Below, piece by piece: positions 17,752-27,211 of a DNA stretch of 48,527 bases. The stretch lies in contig JAITRL010000222.1 of assembly GCA_031288415.1 (NCBI GenBank), positions 1 through 48,527 on the forward strand, given 5' to 3'. The translations under genes and the position numbers were made by a program. How positions within the stretch are numbered: position 1 is the first letter of the stretch; each line of letters begins with the position of its first letter. The DNA comes from Deltaproteobacteria bacterium (GTDB lineage: Bacteria; Desulfobacterota; Desulfarculia; Adiutricales; Adiutricaceae). A model generated the notes under the pieces. It worked only from the letters and a program-made list of their open reading frames with translations. It ran no database searches and was not told where the DNA came from.

Positions 17752-18150
17752 CTACCAGATCTGGCAGATGGACTCGCCGCCCAGGTTGTGGCGGCGGGCT
17801 TCCTTGTCCGTCATCACGCCGTGGGAGGTGGAGACGATGAGCACGCCCAGGCCCGAAAGCACGGGCTGGATCTCGTCGGCCTTCCTGTAGACGCGGCGGC
17901 CGGGCTTCGAGACCCGCTCGAGGCCCTTGATGACCGGGGCGTTGGCTTCCGTGTACTTCAGGAAGATCCTGATGACCCCCTGGCGGTTGTCCCGGGACAC
18001 CTTGAAGTTCTTGATGAAGCCCTCGTCCTTGAGGATCTTGACGATGGCCACCTTCAGGCGGGAGGCGGGCACGTCCACCCGGTCGTGCTTGGCGGTGAGG
18101 GCGTTGCGGACCCGGGTCAGGAGGTCGGCGATGGGATCGGTCATGCTCAT
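17752..18150 (-). CDS. rpsH: Ribosomal protein uS8
   Basis: A central-domain 16S rRNA binder; in enterobacteria it is the translational repressor of the spc operon. It has 132 residues with [15 protein letters not shown] at the start and the C-terminal [23 protein letters not shown] region. ATG at 18150 is used here; an in-frame ATG two codons later is equally possible. It follows rpsN by 15 bases. Confidence 0.97.
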   Translation of the reverse strand: MSMTDPIADLLTRVRNALTAKHDRVDVPASRLKVAIVKILKDEGFIKNFKVSRDNRQGVIRIFLKYTEANAPVIKGLERVSKPGRRVYRKADEIQPVLSGLGVLIVSTSHGVMTDKEARRHNLGGESICQIW

Positions 18151-18165
18151 TGAGTCACCTCAACC

Positions 18166-18351
18166 TCACCAGCTGGCCTTGACGACGCCGGGGATCTCCC
18201 CCGCCAGTGCCATCTTGCGGAAGCAGATGCGGCAGAGGTTGTAGCGCCTCAGGTAGGCGCGCGGACGGCCGCACACCGGGCAGCGGTGGTAGGCGCGGGA
18301 AGAGAACTTGGGCTTCCGCGCGGCTTTGACGATCATGGAGGTTTTGGCCAT
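18166..18351 (-). CDS. rpsN: Ribosomal protein uS14, short zinc type
   Basis: A 61-residue small-subunit head protein of the short zinc-binding type, with CPVC at 24-27 and CRIC at 40-43. The long, zinc-free uS14 of about 100 residues found in enterobacteria is not present in the window. It lies between rplE and rpsH. Confidence 0.97.
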   Translation of the reverse strand: MAKTSMIVKAARKPKFSSRAYHRCPVCGRPRAYLRRYNLCRICFRKMALAGEIPGVVKASW

Positions 18352-18392
18352 ACCTGAAAAGGACTCCTGTCAGGCCCCGGCTCTCCGGGGGA

Positions 18393-18950
18393 TCAGTGCT
18401 GGGCCGTGCCCTTGCGGAAGGGCATCCCGAGCTCGGCCAGAAGGAAGCGGGCCTCCTCGTCGGTCTTGGCCGTGGTGACGATGGTGATGTTGACGCCCTT
18501 GACCTTGTCGATCTTGTCGTAGTCGATCTCGGGGAAGATGATGTGCTCCTTGAGGCCCAGGGTGTAGTTCCCGCGGCCGTCGAAGGCCTTGGGGCTCACC
18601 CCCCGGAAGTCGCGCACCCTGGGAAGCACGATGTTCAGGAGCTTGTCCAGGAAGTAAAGCATCCGTGCCCTTCTGAGCGTCACCGTCGCCCCGATGGCCA
18701 TGCCCTCGCGGAGCTTGAAGGCGGCGATGTTCTTGCGGGCCTTGGTGATCACCGCCTTCTGGCCGGTCATGGCCGTCAGCTCGGCCTGGGCGGAGTCGAG
18801 GATCTTGGGGGAGTCCTTGACTTCCTTGCCGAGGCCCATGTTCAGCGTGACTTTGACCAGCCTGGGCACCTGGTTCACGTTCTTGTAGTTAAACTCCTTG
18901 GTGAGCTTGGGAACGACCTGCTCACGGTAGAAGTCCAGTAGACGCGGCAT
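18393..18950 (-). CDS. rplE: Ribosomal protein uL5
   Basis: Binds 5S rRNA and contacts the P-site tRNA. The ATG at 18950 gives 185 residues and has GAGGA about six bases upstream; a GTG four codons earlier is less likely. Conserved parts include [34 protein letters not shown] (conserved RNA-contact segment) and the C-terminal [16 protein letters not shown]. The length is slightly above average. Confidence 0.97.
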   Translation of the reverse strand: MPRLLDFYREQVVPKLTKEFNYKNVNQVPRLVKVTLNMGLGKEVKDSPKILDSAQAELTAMTGQKAVITKARKNIAAFKLREGMAIGATVTLRRARMLYFLDKLLNIVLPRVRDFRGVSPKAFDGRGNYTLGLKEHIIFPEIDYDKIDKVKGVNITIVTTAKTDEEARFLLAELGMPFRKGTAQH

Positions 18951-19266
18951 CTTCTTCCTCACTGGAGGCCGGGGGCCGGGCGCGGGCGGCCCCGGGGGCT
19001 GCGGGCCGGGCGCCTTCAGGCGGCGGGGCTTGGCCCGGGGCGGCGGAAGGCCCGGAAAGCCGCGGCGGGAATCGGCAAAGGCTTATCGCGGCGCGCGGCG
19101 GCGGACGAGGCGGACAAGGCGGAAAGCGGCGAACGGACGGGCAGGGGGGCAATCGGCGGACTTAGGAGGGCAAGGCCGGCGGAGCCGCGCGGGGGGCGCG
19201 GCGCCCGCGCCCGAAAGGCTACGCCCCGCCGGGACCGCCGCCAAGGGGAGCGCGGCCGGGCCCGGC
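18951..19266. other. 316-base GC-rich spacer inside the spc operon
   Basis: This separates rplX from rplE, which usually lie within a few bases of each other. Frames in it are short, Arg/Pro/Ala-rich on both strands and look spurious. I see no hairpin with a T-tail, so transcription probably reads through. Confidence 0.5.
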
Positions 19267-19686
19267 CTACGTCTTTTTGCGGGGCTCCCTGGCCTCCCCG
19301 CAACGGCGGCAGACCCAGGTGACGGTCTTCGACTTCCGCCCGTTCTCCTCGCTGACCTGAACGCGGCGCCGCAGCGAGCTGGGCTTAGAGCAGGAGCGGC
19401 AGTAGTAGGCGGTGTTGGAGACGTGGATCGGGCACTCCAGGCTCATCCGGCCGCCTTCGCGGTTGATGTCCTGACGGGGCTTGACGTACCTCTCGATGAG
19501 GTTGAGGCCCTCGACGAAGACCTGGTTCTTCTTGGGGACGTATTTCTGGAAGTTCCCGAACTTGCCCTTTTCCTTGCCGGAGATGACGTAGACCACGTCC
19601 CCGGCGCGGTAGGGGCAAGGTATCCTGCGGGCCTTCTCGGCCTTCTCCCTTGACTTGAGGCGCTCGGCCAGGCTGCTGGCGGCCAT
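19267..19686 (-). CDS. rplX: Ribosomal protein uL24, extended and cysteine-bearing
   Basis: An assembly-initiator protein of the large subunit. The KOW motif (AGDVVYVISGKEKGKFG) is at about 28-44, preceded by an extra basic N-terminal arm of about 25 residues. The C-terminal part carries two CxxC pairs (96/99 and 126/129) that could bind zinc; such cysteine-bearing uL24 proteins are known in several bacterial groups. It has 139 residues against about 105 in most species. ATG start; rplN ends nine bases upstream. Confidence 0.95.
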   Translation of the reverse strand: MAASSLAERLKSREKAEKARRIPCPYRAGDVVYVISGKEKGKFGNFQKYVPKKNQVFVEGLNLIERYVKPRQDINREGGRMSLECPIHVSNTAYYCRSCSKPSSLRRRVQVSEENGRKSKTVTWVCRRCGEAREPRKKT

Positions 19687-19695
19687 AGTCTCCTC

Positions 19696-20064
19696 CTAAA
19701 TGACCTCAGGGGCCAGGGACACGATCTTCGTGAAGCGGCGGGAACGCAGCTCGCGGGCCACGGGGCCGAAGATGCGGGTTCCCACGGGCTCCCTGTCCTT
19801 GTTGATGAGCACCGCCGAGTTGTCGTCGAACTTGATGTAAGAGCCGTCCACGCGCCCCACCTCCTTGACGGTGCGGACTATGACGGCCTTGGCCACGTCC
19901 CCTTTCTTGACCTTGGAGCCGGGGATGGCCTCCTTGATCGAGACGACGATAATGTCCCCCAAAGAGGCATAGCGCCTTTTGGACCCGCCCAGGACCTTGA
20001 TGCAGGACACCTCCTTGGCCCCGGAGTTGTCGGCCACGCTCAGTCTGGTTTCCGGCTGTATCAT
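19696..20064 (-). CDS. rplN: Ribosomal protein uL14
   Basis: A large-subunit interface protein. The 122-residue product shows [18 protein letters not shown] and the signature [17 protein letters not shown], then [16 protein letters not shown] start at 20064. Length and sequence are typical. It follows rpsQ by 41 bases. Confidence 0.98.
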   Translation of the reverse strand: MIQPETRLSVADNSGAKEVSCIKVLGGSKRRYASLGDIIVVSIKEAIPGSKVKKGDVAKAVIVRTVKEVGRVDGSYIKFDDNSAVLINKDREPVGTRIFGPVARELRSRRFTKIVSLAPEVI

Positions 20065-20105
20065 TTTTCAATCTCCGACTGGGGCGCCCCGGAGGGCGCG
20101 TGGCC

Positions 20106-20378
20106 TCAGGCCTGGGTCGCGATGACCTTGATGAGCCTCCAGCGCTTGAGCCTGGACAGGGGGCGCGACTGGATGATCTCGACCGTGTCGCCCAGGCGGG
20201 CGACGTTCTTCTCGTCGTGGGCCATGAACTTGGCCCGGCGGCGGATGTACTTCTTGTACACGGGATGCTTGACCAGGCGGTTGACCAGCACCACCACGGT
20301 CTTGTCCATCTTGTCGGACACCACCACGCCGGTCAGCGTCTGGTTAGGGCTTCTCTGCTCGGCTTCCACGTTTTTCAC
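20106..20378 (-). CDS. rpsQ: Ribosomal protein uS17
   Basis: A primary 16S rRNA binder with an OB fold. The 90 residues contain [16 protein letters not shown] and the conserved HDE...[18 protein letters not shown] region. The GTG start at 20378 overlaps the rpmC stop as GTGA, so translation is coupled to rpmC. Confidence 0.97.
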   Translation of the reverse strand: MKNVEAEQRSPNQTLTGVVVSDKMDKTVVVLVNRLVKHPVYKKYIRRRAKFMAHDEKNVARLGDTVEIIQSRPLSRLKRWRLIKVIATQA

Positions 20379-20641
20379 CCCTCCCGCCCGGGCTGTCCCC
20401 CGGCCGCGGCGCCCTTGGCGCCCGCTTCCCCGTCCGCGGCGGCCAGCCTGGCCTTCTCGTTCAAGATTGTGTTGAGCCGCGCGATGTTGCGGCGGTGCTC
20501 CCTGACGGCGCGGAAGTTCTTCACCTGGGAAGGGGGCTGCAGGCGCAGGTGAAGGGCCTCCTTCTCCATGGCCTCCCTGCGGGCCACGAGCTCCTCCGGC
20601 TTCAGGCGCCTGAGCTCCTCGAGCAGGTCTGTCTTTTTCAC
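20375..20641 (-). CDS. rpmC: Ribosomal protein uL29
   Basis: A small helical protein at the tunnel exit. It is read from the GTG at 20641 (GTGA overlap with the rplP stop) to the TGA at 20375, 88 residues. The uL29 core ([20 protein letters not shown], then the ENARLNTIL-like [13 protein letters not shown]) occupies the first ~65 residues. A Gly/Ala-rich tail of about 20 residues is extra. Overlaps of four bases on both sides tie rplP, rpmC and rpsQ together. Confidence 0.95.
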   Translation of the reverse strand: MKKTDLLEELRRLKPEELVARREAMEKEALHLRLQPPSQVKNFRAVREHRRNIARLNTILNEKARLAAADGEAGAKGAAAGGQPGREG

Positions 20642-21054
20642 TGGATCTCCCCCCTGACGATGAAGCGGCACCCGAAGGGGAGCTTGTTGGCGCACAGGCG
20701 CATGGCCTCGCGGGCGGTGTCCTCGGGCACGCCGTCCATCTCGAAGAGTATCCTTCCGGGCTTGATCACCGCCACCCAGCCCTCGGGAGTGCCCTTGCCC
20801 TTGCCCATGCGGGTCTCGGCGGGCTTCTTGCAGACCGGCTTGTCGGGGAAAACGCGGACCCACAGCTGGCCCCCGCGCTTGACGTGCCTGTTGATGGCCA
20901 CGCGGCCGGCCTCGATCTGCTGGGCGGACATGTAGCCGCGGCCAAGGGACAAGAGCCCGAAGCGGCCGAAGTCGAGGGCGGAGCCCCCCTTGGCCAGGCC
21001 GCCGCGGCGGCCCTTCTGCTGTTTCCTGTGCTTGGTTCTCTTGGGGGAAAGCAT
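20638..21054 (-). CDS. rplP: Ribosomal protein uL16
   Basis: A late-assembly large-subunit protein that contacts the A-site tRNA. The ATG at 21054 gives 138 residues starting [19 protein letters not shown]; an open frame further upstream lacks homology. It shows [22 protein letters not shown] and [13 protein letters not shown]. Its TGA stop overlaps the rpmC GTG start. Confidence 0.97.
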   Translation of the reverse strand: MLSPKRTKHRKQQKGRRGGLAKGGSALDFGRFGLLSLGRGYMSAQQIEAGRVAINRHVKRGGQLWVRVFPDKPVCKKPAETRMGKGKGTPEGWVAVIKPGRILFEMDGVPEDTAREAMRLCANKLPFGCRFIVRGEIQ

Positions 21055-21192
21055 CGTGAGCTCCCTGATGACTCGAAAAGGGATCGGCCCGGCAAGGGCC
21101 GCAGGCCGGCGGGGATCGGGCCGCAAAAGGGCCGGCCGGAGGCTCCGGCGCGGGGGATCGGGCCGGAAGGCGGGGCCCGGGGCGGGCGGCCC

Positions 21193-21900
21193 CTACTCGC
21201 GGGGCGTGTCCCCCTGCATGATCTCGCCCTTGAAGATGTGGACCTTCACGCCGATGATGCCGTAGGTGGTCTTGGCCTCCGCGAAGCCGTAGTCCACGTC
21301 GGCGCGCAGGGTGTGGAGGGGCACCCTGCCCTCGCGGTACCACTCCCTGCGGGCCATCTCGGCCCCGCCCAGGCGGCCCGCGCAGTGGATCTTGATGCCC
21401 AGGGCCCCGAACTTGAGGGCCAGGGACATGCACTTCTTCATGGCCCTGCGGAAGGCCACCCGCCGCTGCAGCTGCTGGGCGACGTTCTCGGCCACCAGCT
21501 GGGCGCAGATCTCAGGCTTGCGGACCTCCTTGATCTCGATCATGATCTCGCGGCGCTGGCTCTTGGCGACCGGGGCGCCCTCATGGGTGCCGGCGTCGCG
21601 GGGACGGGAGATCCTGGCCGTGAGCTTCTCGAGGTCCTTGCGCAGGACCTCGATCTCGGCCCCCTTGCGGCCGATGACGATCCCGGGCCTGGCGGTGAAG
21701 ATGGTCAGCTTCACCTTGTTGGCGAAGCGCTCGATCTCGATGTTGGAGACGCTGGCGGCTTCCAGGCGCTTCTTCACGTAGTCCCGGATCTTCCGGTCCT
21801 CCAGGATGAAGAGGCCGTAATCGCGGCCCGCGTACCAGCGCGAGCCCCAGGTCTTGATGACCCCCAGCCTGAAGCCCAGGGGATGGGTTTTCTGGCCCAA
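21193..21900 (-). CDS. rpsC: Ribosomal protein uS3
   Basis: A small-subunit protein at the mRNA entry channel. It has 235 residues beginning [13 protein letters not shown], with the KH domain ([17 protein letters not shown]) and the C-terminal domain ([22 protein letters not shown]). The start codon is TTG at 21900, supported by GGGAGGG five bases upstream and the exact family N-terminus. It follows rplV by 75 bases. Confidence 0.97.
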   Translation of the reverse strand: MGQKTHPLGFRLGVIKTWGSRWYAGRDYGLFILEDRKIRDYVKKRLEAASVSNIEIERFANKVKLTIFTARPGIVIGRKGAEIEVLRKDLEKLTARISRPRDAGTHEGAPVAKSQRREIMIEIKEVRKPEICAQLVAENVAQQLQRRVAFRRAMKKCMSLALKFGALGIKIHCAGRLGGAEMARREWYREGRVPLHTLRADVDYGFAEAKTTYGIIGVKVHIFKGEIMQGDTPRE

Positions 21901-21975
21901 AATGCCCTCCCGAAAGAACGGGCCCCGGCGGCGCGGGAGCCCGGAAAGCGTGCGTTCGCGTGCGTAAAGCCGCCC

Positions 21976-22425
21976 CTAGTCGGCGTCGGGGGCGGCGGCG
22001 GCCTTCCTGCGGAGGCGCACGGAGCCCGGCCCCTCGTCGAAAGCCTGGGCGTCGAAGCGGAGCTTCACCCAGATGTGGCAGTTGCGCTTGAGGATCGGCT
22101 TGGCGGCCCCGTGGGAGACCGGGTGGTGGCGCTTGAGCATGGAGGCCTTGCCCACCTGAACGCTCTCGACGACGAGCCCCTCCTGGGAGCGGGGGGGGTC
22201 GCCGTTGACGGCGTTGGCGACGGCAGACTTGAGGACCTTGAGGATAAGCCGCGCCGAGCTCGCGGGTGAACGGGCCAGGAGCGCGACGGCGCGCTCGACC
22301 GAGAGGTCCTTGAGGGTCCTGGCCCTGATGCGGGCCTTGTCCGGCGGGCATCTCAGGTAGCGCCCCTCGGCGGTGAGGTTCTTTTTGGGGCGCAGTTTCT
22401 TGGGTAGGATCTTGGCTCTTTTCAT
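21976..22425 (-). CDS. rplV: Ribosomal protein uL22, with both ends extended
   Basis: Its extended loop lines the exit tunnel and is a site of macrolide resistance. The core (CPPDKARIRARTLKDLSVERA, VLKSAVANAVNG, HIWVKL) is clear. With 149 residues it is about 40 longer than usual: a Lys-rich N-terminal arm (about 18 residues) and a charged, Ala-rich C-terminal tail (about 20 residues). ATG start at 22425. Confidence 0.95.
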   Translation of the reverse strand: MKRAKILPKKLRPKKNLTAEGRYLRCPPDKARIRARTLKDLSVERAVALLARSPASSARLILKVLKSAVANAVNGDPPRSQEGLVVESVQVGKASMLKRHHPVSHGAAKPILKRNCHIWVKLRFDAQAFDEGPGSVRLRRKAAAAPDAD

Positions 22426-22590
22426 GTGTCCGGTCCTGCGGCGGGCGCGCGGCCCGCCTAGGTCTTCCAGGCGCCGTCTCCGGCTCTCCCCGCCCCGCCT
22501 TCGGGGCCCTTCAGGGCCCGGACGGCGACTCCCGCAGGGGAGGGCGGGCCCTGAGCGGCCTGCGGCAAAGGCTCGGGGGAAAGCCCGCGC

Positions 22591-22878
22591 CTACTTGCGC
22601 GCGGGCTTCTTCACCTTCTTGTCGGCGGCGTGGCCGTGGAAGGTGCGGGTGGGCGAGAACTCGCCCAGCTTGTGGCCCACCATGTTCTCCGTCACGAACA
22701 CGGGCAGGAACTTCCTGCCGTTGTGCACCGCGAAGGTCAGCCCCACCATCTCAGGAAGAATGGTGGAGCGGCGGGACCAGGTCTTGATTACGCGGCGGTC
22801 GCCGGCGTCTTGCGCGGCCTGGGTCTTGCTCATGAGGTGGGCGTCCACGAAGGGGCCCTTTTTCACGCTGCGTGGCAT
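22591..22878 (-). CDS. rpsS: Ribosomal protein uS19
   Basis: A head protein of the small subunit. The 95 residues carry [15 protein letters not shown], the conserved [22 protein letters not shown] segment in near-standard form and [17 protein letters not shown] start; normal length; 74 bases after rplB. Confidence 0.98.
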   Translation of the reverse strand: MPRSVKKGPFVDAHLMSKTQAAQDAGDRRVIKTWSRRSTILPEMVGLTFAVHNGRKFLPVFVTENMVGHKLGEFSPTRTFHGHAADKKVKKPARK

Positions 22879-22952
22879 GTTCTCTCCCGTAAGGGGATTG
22901 TCTCAGGCGGGGTTGGCTGGCTCGGGCGAGGCTTCCGGCCTCGGGCGAGGGG

Positions 22953-23783
22953 TCACTTGGAGCCGCGCCGCTTGACGATGAAGCGGTCGGAGGGCTTCTT
23001 CTTCTTGCGGGTCTTGTAGCCCTTGGTGGGCTTGCCCCAGGGGGTGACCGGGTGCCGCCCGCCGGAGCTCTTGCCCTCGCCGCCGCCCAGGGGGTGGTCG
23101 ACCGGGTTCATGGCGACCCCGCGGACATGAGGCCTGCGGCCCAGGTAGCGGGAACGGCCGGCTTTCCCGAGGGAGACCGAGTTGTGCTCCGGGTTCCCCA
23201 CCTGGCCGATGGTGGCGCGGCAGACGCTGAGGATGCGGCGGGTCTCGCCGGAGGGGAGCTTGACCAGGCAGTAGGCCCCCTCCTTGGCCATGAGCTGGGC
23301 GGAGCAGCCCGCCCCCCTGGCCAGCTGGCCGCCTTTGCCGGGCTTGAGCTCCACGTTGTGGATGGCGGAGCCCATGGGGATCTGGCTCAGGGGAAGCGAG
23401 TTTCCGGGGCTGATGTCCGCCTCGTCCCCCGCGACCACCGTGTCGCCGGGCTTCAGGCCCTGAGGGGCGATGATGTAGCGCTTCTCGCCGTCGGCGTAGA
23501 AGAGCAGCGCGATGCGCGCCCCCCGGTTGGGGTCGTACTCGATGGCGTTGACTTTCGCCGGCACATCCAGCTTGGAGCGCCTGAAGTCGATCACCCGGTA
23601 CATGCGCTTATGGCCGCCGCCGCGGAAGCGGCAGGTGATCCGGCCGAGGTTGTTGCGGCCCCCCGTGGAGGGCCGCGGCCGGGTGAGGGCCTTCTCCGGC
23701 TTCCGCTTGGTTATCTCCTCGAAGGAGGGGTAGCTTTGCGCCCTCCTTCCCGGGGAGGTGGGCTTCACTTCCCTGATGGCCAT
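22953..23783 (-). CDS. rplB: Ribosomal protein uL2
   Basis: Needed for subunit association and peptidyl transfer. The 276 residues show the RNA-binding domain ([17 protein letters not shown]), the [16 protein letters not shown] segment, and the signature [16 protein letters not shown] with the functionally important His. ATG start at 23783, 13 bases after rplW. Typical in every respect. Confidence 0.98.
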   Translation of the reverse strand: MAIREVKPTSPGRRAQSYPSFEEITKRKPEKALTRPRPSTGGRNNLGRITCRFRGGGHKRMYRVIDFRRSKLDVPAKVNAIEYDPNRGARIALLFYADGEKRYIIAPQGLKPGDTVVAGDEADISPGNSLPLSQIPMGSAIHNVELKPGKGGQLARGAGCSAQLMAKEGAYCLVKLPSGETRRILSVCRATIGQVGNPEHNSVSLGKAGRSRYLGRRPHVRGVAMNPVDHPLGGGEGKSSGGRHPVTPWGKPTKGYKTRKKKKPSDRFIVKRRGSK

Positions 23784-23796
23784 GGTCTTTGCCCCT

Positions 23797-24108
23797 CTAG
23801 TTCTGGGTGAGGTCGGGAATCTCGGCGTTCACGGTGAGGAAGGCCAGCTTGCGGTCGGGGCTCCAGCCCCTGCGCCTGCGGCCGCGCCGCTTGGGCTTGC
23901 CGGGCCGGATCAGGGTGTTCACGCCCACGATGAAGCCGGGCTTCAGGTTGAAGGCCTCCATGAGGGCCTTCTTGATCTCCACCTTGTTGGCCCGGAGGTC
24001 CACCTCGAAGACGTAGCACTGCCGCCCGGAAAGAGCGCCCTCCTCCTCGGCCGCGGCGTTCCTCTCGGACACGAGGAGCTTCCTGATGATGTCGACGCGC
24101 GCTGTCAT
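23797..24108 (-). CDS. rplW: Ribosomal protein uL23
   Basis: Forms the docking site for SRP and trigger factor at the tunnel exit. The 103-residue protein contains [34 protein letters not shown] in pieces matching the family, and a basic [14 protein letters not shown] loop. Its ATG overlaps the rplD stop by four bases (ATGA). Confidence 0.97.
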   Translation of the reverse strand: MTARVDIIRKLLVSERNAAAEEEGALSGRQCYVFEVDLRANKVEIKKALMEAFNLKPGFIVGVNTLIRPGKPKRRGRRRRGWSPDRKLAFLTVNAEIPDLTQN

Positions 24109-24731
24109 CTCTTGACGAGCCTCTCTTCGATGAGGGGGAGGGCCCCCTCCAGGAGCACCACGTGCTCGTGGCGCAGAAGGTCGTAGCAGTTCAGGCCGGC
24201 GGCCCTCAGAACCTTGACTCCCGGCAGGTTGCGGGCGCTTTTCTCCAGGTTCGCGTCTTCGGCGGGGATCACGAAGATGATCTTCCTGCCCTCCCAGGGC
24301 CTGACCGCCTCGGCCACCGCCTTGGTCTTGATCTCAGGGGCCGGGAACTCGTCGAGGATCTCCAGCCGGCCGTTGGCCAGCTTGTCCGAGAGCACGGAGC
24401 GGAGGGCCGCGCGCCTCACCTCGGCCGGAGGGCGGAAGGAGTAGTCCCGGGGGTGCGGCCCGAAGACGGTGCCGCCCTTGCGGAACAGGGGCGAGCGCCT
24501 GGAGCCTGCCCTGGCCCGTCCGGTCTTCTTCTGGCGGTAGGGCTTCCGGGTGGAGAAGGCGACGTCGCGGCGGGTCTTGGTGTCGGCCGTTCCGGCGCGG
24601 CGGGAGCAGAGCTGGGCCCGCACGGCCTCGTGCACGAGGTGGGCCTTCACCTCCGCCCGGTAGATGGAGTCGGGAAGGTCCACCTGCCTGACGGGCTCCC
24701 GCTGGAGATTAATTACGTCAACTGCGCTCAT
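24105..24731 (-). CDS. rplD: Ribosomal protein uL4
   Basis: A tunnel-lining protein that in enterobacteria also represses the S10 operon. It has 208 residues with the long tunnel loop (STRKPYRQKKTGRARAGSRRSPLFRKGGTVFGP region) and the C-terminal Rossmann-like domain. ATG start at 24731. It overlaps rplW by four bases, and 112 bases separate it from rplC. Confidence 0.97.
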   Translation of the reverse strand: MSAVDVINLQREPVRQVDLPDSIYRAEVKAHLVHEAVRAQLCSRRAGTADTKTRRDVAFSTRKPYRQKKTGRARAGSRRSPLFRKGGTVFGPHPRDYSFRPPAEVRRAALRSVLSDKLANGRLEILDEFPAPEIKTKAVAEAVRPWEGRKIIFVIPAEDANLEKSARNLPGVKVLRAAGLNCYDLLRHEHVVLLEGALPLIEERLVKR

Positions 24732-24843
24732 AAGCTGTCACCATGGATCCGGAGGCCTGAGGGGCCATGCGGCCTGAGGGCCGCGGGGCCTGCGGAGGGC
24801 GCCGGAAGAAGGCCTGCGGGGCCGGCCCGGGCCTGAGGGCGTC

Positions 24844-25500
24844 TCAGGCGGCCCCGCGCAGAAGCAGGAGCCCCCCGTTGGGGCCGGGTACCGCGCCTTT
24901 GACGAGGATGACCCCGTAGTCGGGGCGCACGTCCACCACCTCGAGGTTCTTGGCGGTCACGCGCGCGGCCCCGAAGTGGCCGGCCATCTTGCGGCCGGGG
25001 ACGACGCGGGAGGGGTCGGCGGCCGAGCCGATGGATCCGCCGCTTCTGGGGGTGAGGCACCCGTGGGTGGCCCGCCCCCCGCCGAAGCCGTGCCGCTTCA
25101 TGACTCCCGCGTAGCCGCGCCCCTTGGAGGTGCCGGTGACCGAAAGCTTCTCGCCGGGGCTGAAGATGTCCACGGGGACCTCGTCGCCGGGCTTGGGGTC
25201 GTCGCCCTTGGAGAGGGGGAACTCCCGGATAACCTTGTAGGCCAGGGTCCCGGCCCCGCCTTCGCCGGCCTTTTCCGCGGCGAAGGCCCCCGCATGCCTG
25301 GCGGCGTGGCCCCGCTCGGCGCGGGTTCCCCGGCGCTTCGCGCCGAAGCCCAGCTGTACCGCCGAGTAGCCGTCCCTTTCCGGGGTCTTCACCTGGACCA
25401 CGATGTTGGCCGCCGCCAGGATCACGGTAACCGGCACGGCGCGGGCGCCGTCCAGGAACAGCCGGGTCATGCCCAGCTTCTTGCCTATGAGACCTTTCAC
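24844..25500 (-). CDS. rplC: Ribosomal protein uL3
   Basis: An early-assembly protein near the peptidyl transferase centre. It has 218 residues beginning [15 protein letters not shown], with the [22 protein letters not shown] loop and [10 protein letters not shown]. The GTG start at 25500 overlaps the rpsJ stop (GTGA), so it is coupled to rpsJ. Confidence 0.97.
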   Translation of the reverse strand: MKGLIGKKLGMTRLFLDGARAVPVTVILAAANIVVQVKTPERDGYSAVQLGFGAKRRGTRAERGHAARHAGAFAAEKAGEGGAGTLAYKVIREFPLSKGDDPKPGDEVPVDIFSPGEKLSVTGTSKGRGYAGVMKRHGFGGGRATHGCLTPRSGGSIGSAADPSRVVPGRKMAGHFGAARVTAKNLEVVDVRPDYGVILVKGAVPGPNGGLLLLRGAA

Positions 25501-25808
25501 AGCTTCAGCTCCACGTCCACGCCGGCGGAGAGGTCGAGCTTCATGAGCGCGTCCACGGTCTGCTGGGTGGGCTCCAGGATGTCCAGGAGCCGCTTGTGGG
25601 TCCTCACCTCGAAGTGCTCGCGGCTCTTCTTGTCCACGTGGGGCGAGCGGAGCACGCAGGTGCGCGATATCGAGGTGGGAAGCGGCACCGGGCCCGCGAC
25701 CCTGGCCCCGGTCCTTTTGGCGGTGTCCACTATCTCCTGGGTCGAGCGGTCCAGGAGCTTGTGGTCGTAGGCCCGAAGCCGGATGCGGATTTTTTGGTTG
25801 TTCAGCAT
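25497..25808 (-). CDS. rpsJ: Ribosomal protein uS10 (NusE)
   Basis: A head protein of the small subunit that also joins NusB and NusG in transcription antitermination. The ATG at 25808 gives 103 residues starting [20 protein letters not shown], with [33 protein letters not shown] lies about eight bases upstream of the ATG. First gene of the S10 block, 172 bases after tuf. Confidence 0.98.
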   Translation of the reverse strand: MLNNQKIRIRLRAYDHKLLDRSTQEIVDTAKRTGARVAGPVPLPTSISRTCVLRSPHVDKKSREHFEVRTHKRLLDILEPTQQTVDALMKLDLSAGVDVELKL

Positions 25809-25980
25809 TTGGCGTCCCCTCCGGGGAAAGTGTGCGCTCAGGCGGGGGGAGGGTTTTCGGCCCCCCTGGCGGGGGGGCCGCAAGCGGCCAGGCGGGTCCG
25901 GGCGGGGCCGCGCCGCTCGCGGGGGCGGGCCGGGGGAGGCCCCGGCGCGCCGCGCCCGGCTCGGCCTCCGCACGGGGGGC

Positions 25981-27180
25981 CTACTCGAGGATCTCGGTGA
26001 TGACTCCCTGGCCCACGGTCTTGCCCCCCTCGCGGATGGCGAAGCGCAGCTCCTTCTCCATGGCGATGGGGGTGATGAGCGACACGCTGCAGGTGATGTT
26101 GTCGCCGGGCATCACCATCTCCACCCCCTCGGGAAGCGTGAGCACGCCGGTCACGTCCGTGGTGCGGAAGTAGAACTGGGGCCGGTACCCGCTGAAGAAG
26201 GGGGTGTGGCGGCCGCCGTCCTCTTTGGTGAGGATAATGACCTCGGCCTTGAACTTGGTGTGGGGCACGATGGAGCCGGGCTTGGCCACCACCTGGCCGC
26301 GCTCCACCTCGTCGCGCTTGGTGCCGCGCAGCAGGAGGCCCAGGTTGTCGCCGGCCTGGCCCTGGTCGAGGAGCTTGTGGAACATCTCGACCCCGGTGAC
26401 CACCGTCTTCTGGGGCTTGCGTATCCCCAGGATGTCCACCTCGTCGCCCACCTTGATGATCCCGCGGTCGACGCGGCCCGTCACCACGGTGCCGCGGCCG
26501 GAGATGGAGAACACGTCCTCGACGTTCATCAGGAAGGGCTTGTCCACGTCGCGCACCGGCTCCGGGATGAACTCGTCCACCGCGTCCATGAGCTCGAGCA
26601 CCGGGCGGCACTTGTCGCACTCGCGGGAGCCGCAGCCGCACTCCAGGGCCTTCAGGGCGGAGCCGCGGATGATGGGGGTCTTGTCGCCGGGGAAGCCGTT
26701 CTTGTCCAGCAGCTCGCGCAGCTCGAGCTCGACCAGCTCGAGCAGCTCGGCATCCTGGACCACGTCGCACTTGTTGAGGAAGATCACGATGTAGGGAACG
26801 CCCACCTGGCGGGCCAGGAGGATGTGCTCGCGGGTCTGGGGCATCGCCCCGTCGTCAGCGCCGACCACCAGGATGGCCCCGTCCATCTGCGCGGCGCCGG
26901 TGATCATGTTCTTGATGTAGTCGGCGTGCCCGGGGCAGTCAACGTGGGCGTAATGCCGCTTCTCGGTCTCGTACTCCACGTGGGCGGTCGCGATGGTGAT
27001 GCCCCTGGCCTTCTCCTCGGGCGCCTTGTCGATCTCGTCGAAGGAGACGTAGTTCGCTCCCCCGTGCTTGGACAGCACCAGGGTGATGGCGGCGGTGAGG
27101 GTGGTCTTGCCGTGGTCTATGTGGCCGATGGTCCCCACGTTCACGTGAGGCTTGGTGCGGTCGAACTTCTTCTTGGCCAT
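25981..27180 (-). CDS. tuf: Elongation factor Tu with Cys-rich loop
   Basis: Delivers aminoacyl-tRNA to the ribosome as a GTPase. The ATG at 27180 gives 399 residues and is preceded by GGAGG. G-domain motifs are intact: P-loop GHIDHGKT, switch-II DCPGH and NKCD, followed by the two beta-barrel domains. A loop after GSALKALE carries four cysteines (181, 183, 188 and 191) in the pattern CxCxxxxCxxC instead of the usual short acidic linker. I have the impression that similar loops occur in some Desulfobacterota EF-Tu, but could not check. Only one tuf copy is in the window, 31 bases after fusA. Confidence 0.97.
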   Translation of the reverse strand: MAKKKFDRTKPHVNVGTIGHIDHGKTTLTAAITLVLSKHGGANYVSFDEIDKAPEEKARGITIATAHVEYETEKRHYAHVDCPGHADYIKNMITGAAQMDGAILVVGADDGAMPQTREHILLARQVGVPYIVIFLNKCDVVQDAELLELVELELRELLDKNGFPGDKTPIIRGSALKALECGCGSRECDKCRPVLELMDAVDEFIPEPVRDVDKPFLMNVEDVFSISGRGTVVTGRVDRGIIKVGDEVDILGIRKPQKTVVTGVEMFHKLLDQGQAGDNLGLLLRGTKRDEVERGQVVAKPGSIVPHTKFKAEVIILTKEDGGRHTPFFSGYRPQFYFRTTDVTGVLTLPEGVEMVMPGDNITCSVSLITPIAMEKELRFAIREGGKTVGQGVITEILE

Positions 27181-27211
27181 TTGGTTTGCCTCCAAAGCAA
27201 AAGGCTGTTGT

